Below are positions 62,441 through 64,000 of a stretch of DNA of 64,000 nucleotides, one piece after another (positions within the stretch are counted from its first letter, which is position 1; each line of letters begins with the position of its first letter). Location: NCBI GenBank assembly GCA_000196815.1, contig FP929003.1:2751501-2815500 (forward strand). Reading direction: 5' to 3'. Below the pieces are notes generated by a model. The model did not search any database. It had not been told where the DNA came from and was given only the letters and a program-made list of their open reading frames with translations. The position numbers and the translations under genes were made by a program. This DNA comes from Nitrospira defluvii (GTDB taxonomy: Bacteria > Nitrospirota > Nitrospiria > Nitrospirales > Nitrospiraceae).

Positions 62441-63892
62441 TCACAGCTTCCCTAACTGCCTGAGCACCTCTTCGCCTACGAGCTTATGCCCGGCTTCATT
62501 ATAGTGGGCGTATCGTCGAAACGGAAAAAGCGATAAAGGATCCGGATGGGTGACAAATACCTCATGCATGTCCATTACATGCAGCTTCAACCGCCTGGCT
62601 ATCCCCAGCACGTTGTCGCGATCCTTGCTGGCCAATTCAGGGAGGCGATATCGTTCCCACGTGGGCAGATAGACGAACACGACACGCCCATCCCACGTCT
62701 TTGCCGTTGCCTGGGCCTCGGCCAGAATACGCTCGAACAGTTGAAGGTCTTCCGGAGCAGCAGGTGCGCCGGAATGACGAAGGAACTCGAGCAATTCAGC
62801 CGGAAACCCCTGTTCTGCTGGGCGGCGCTCATAAAATGACTGCACGGCATGACGGAGATGGTGAAGCTTCAGGATGTTCTCAAGAGAGATCGGAGCGGTC
62901 GCCTTTGCCATTGCGGCATCAAGATAGTCCCTTAACGAATGATCGATCTCAGGTTGCCGCTCAAATAAGTGTTGAGAAAATGAGGATGACAAATACTTCA
63001 TCAAGAGCGGAGAGTTCTTCTCCCATCCGTCGAGATCTCTGAGATCATTGCCTTCATAATAAAACCACAGCACCAGTTTCGGCTTAAGTACCGGACCATA
63101 CTCTTTAAGCGTGGCTAAGCTCGTGAGCGGACCATGGCTATTTACGCCCAAATTCATCGTATTCGGATGATGCCCCCGGACCACGGCCACGAATCCTTTG
63201 TCTGACGAAACACACACTCCATGGGTATAGGAATCACCCAGCGCAAGAATTTCGACCGGTCTGTGCTCCCACATGCCACGCGGATTGTGAAAGCCGTGTT
63301 CATCGCTTTCGTATACGACATATTCGCCGCTCTCGTTACAAAACACCGTCGTCGTAGTGGCCATTCCAGCCACGGGCAAGAATTCCTCATGCTGGCTAGT
63401 CAGTACGGATTGGATGCTGTCACTGGATGACGGTGCAAACAGGACCATCGGAAAGACATCCGGATACGCATTGACGCCATGTGCCCGCATATCCAGGATC
63501 ACCTCCAAGCGCGATCGAGCATCGAACTTCTGGTGAGTCTCCTGCACAGTTTTCATTCGTTCAGCCGCAACCCGTACGTTTGCGTCCTGAGGGAAGCTTA
63601 ACCACGCTTGAGCCCCCAAGGAGGTAATTGCTGTGCCGGAATAGGCGAGGAGCAATTCAGCCAGATATACCGCGACACATGTGGATACGCCGACAAGCAC
63701 ACTATTGATCCTGAGGGATTCCGGTATTCGTACGCCGAGCGCCAGTATTACGGCAAACCCCACGAACACCAGATAACGGAGCGACATGCCATGGCGCCAT
63801 ACCAAGAAAACTAACAAGCCCGCACAGAGCGCAGCCCCTAACAAAAGCACACAATTTGCCAATATTCCCAGCTGGCGCCCAAGCTTAGCCAT
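62441..63892 (-). CDS. Multi-helix membrane protein with SGNH-hydrolase-like domain
   Basis: Three N-terminal helices (~10-30, 37-53, 63-85) precede a periplasmic SGNH domain: 'ILALGDSYTHGVCV' with Ser221, 'NLGVNSHGPLTSLATL', 'WFYYEGNDLRDL' with the Asn, and 'HYNEAGHKLVGEEVL' with the C-terminal His. The layout is like the previous SGNH protein but with more helices. It may act in acyl group transfer or removal on the exopolysaccharide (AlgX/AlgJ-like idea), which is inference. The ATG overlaps the end of the gene before it (ATGGCTAA). Confidence 0.85.
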   Translation of the reverse strand: MAKLGRQLGILANCVLLLGAALCAGLLVFLVWRHGMSLRYLVFVGFAVILALGVRIPESLRINSVLVGVSTCVAVYLAELLLAYSGTAITSLGAQAWLSFPQDANVRVAAERMKTVQETHQKFDARSRLEVILDMRAHGVNAYPDVFPMVLFAPSSSDSIQSVLTSQHEEFLPVAGMATTTTVFCNESGEYVVYESDEHGFHNPRGMWEHRPVEILALGDSYTHGVCVSSDKGFVAVVRGHHPNTMNLGVNSHGPLTSLATLKEYGPVLKPKLVLWFYYEGNDLRDLDGWEKNSPLLMKYLSSSFSQHLFERQPEIDHSLRDYLDAAMAKATAPISLENILKLHHLRHAVQSFYERRPAEQGFPAELLEFLRHSGAPAAPEDLQLFERILAEAQATAKTWDGRVVFVYLPTWERYRLPELASKDRDNVLGIARRLKLHVMDMHEVFVTHPDPLSLFPFRRYAHYNEAGHKLVGEEVLRQLGKL

Positions 63893-64000
63893 TCGTCAAT
63901 TCGCTCCCTACGCCCCACAGAGGCTTGACGGCGAAGACATGGTCCTCCGCCTTCTCCGAAGCGAACATCTTCAGGCAGATGCTGCTATCGTCTTCCATGC
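63885..64000 (-). CDS. C-terminal end of a gene cut by the window edge
   Basis: A minus-strand frame enters from the window edge, reads '...KMFASEKAEDHVFAVKPLWGVGSELTNG' and stops at TAA 63885-63887, overlapping the next gene's start by 8 nt. The overlap suggests a true gene of the same operon. An ATG at 63998 would make a 37-residue product, but a longer gene reaching outside the window is more likely. No family can be assigned. Confidence 0.5.
   Translation of the reverse strand, partial: MEDDSSICLKMFASEKAEDHVFAVKPLWGVGSELTNG

Overview
The window reads as a chromosomal segment of a GC-rich, Gram-negative bacterium, most likely Nitrospirota (Nitrospira-like). This rests on the hybrid pilus/type II secretion operon with a TPR-secretin-cohesin protein and on the style of the exopolysaccharide locus. 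It is inference from gene content, not a database match.

Region 1 (1-1346): two small plus-strand genes, a DCC-family thiol-disulfide protein and an exported rhodanese. Region 2 (1347-18668, all minus strand): a tightly packed envelope secretion operon. In transcription order it holds a secretin with TPR and cohesin domains, two pseudopilins, a LysM lipoprotein, GspF, GspE, PilM-, PilN-, PilO- and PilP/GspC-like proteins and a third pseudopilin-like protein. It continues with proA, a 594-residue unknown protein, a GspG-type major pseudopilin, a response regulator with an HDOD domain, and an exported clan GH-A glycosidase-like protein. Several junctions overlap by 4 nt or have no gap, so most of it is probably co-transcribed. 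No prepilin peptidase gene is visible.

Region 3 (18935-21712): a UDP-sugar 6-dehydrogenase and a membrane acyltransferase, facing away from each other, start the polysaccharide theme. Region 4 (21774-30690) is a mobile-element graveyard. It holds an IS5-type element with a premature stop in its transposase and a decayed IS3-type element. The IS3 element was split by a group II intron (maturase now broken by a stop and two frameshifts) and by an intact IS21-type element. Further IS scraps follow around a lone methyltransferase gene. Removing the intron and the IS21 restores a continuous IS3 integrase sequence.

Region 5 (31130-63892): a secreted jelly-roll protein followed by a long minus-strand exopolysaccharide locus. 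It has eight GT4-like and two GT2 glycosyltransferases, a GT39-like transferase, an O-antigen ligase/polymerase, methyltransferases, a UDP-glucuronate decarboxylase-like enzyme and a CDP-paratose-2-epimerase-like enzyme. It also carries an unusually rich set of modification enzymes: DegT aminotransferase, FemAB-like transferase, ATP-grasp ligase, asparagine synthetase-like amidotransferase, NodU-type carbamoyltransferase with SxtJ and DUF5989 partners, NodB deacetylase, and two SGNH-hydrolase-like membrane proteins. A low-molecular-weight tyrosine phosphatase may regulate it. One IS630 element interrupts the locus. The likely output is a heavily decorated surface or secreted polysaccharide; its structure cannot be told from sequence. 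No flippase, initiating phosphoglycosyltransferase, chain-length kinase or exosortase lies inside the window, so the locus probably continues past 64000.
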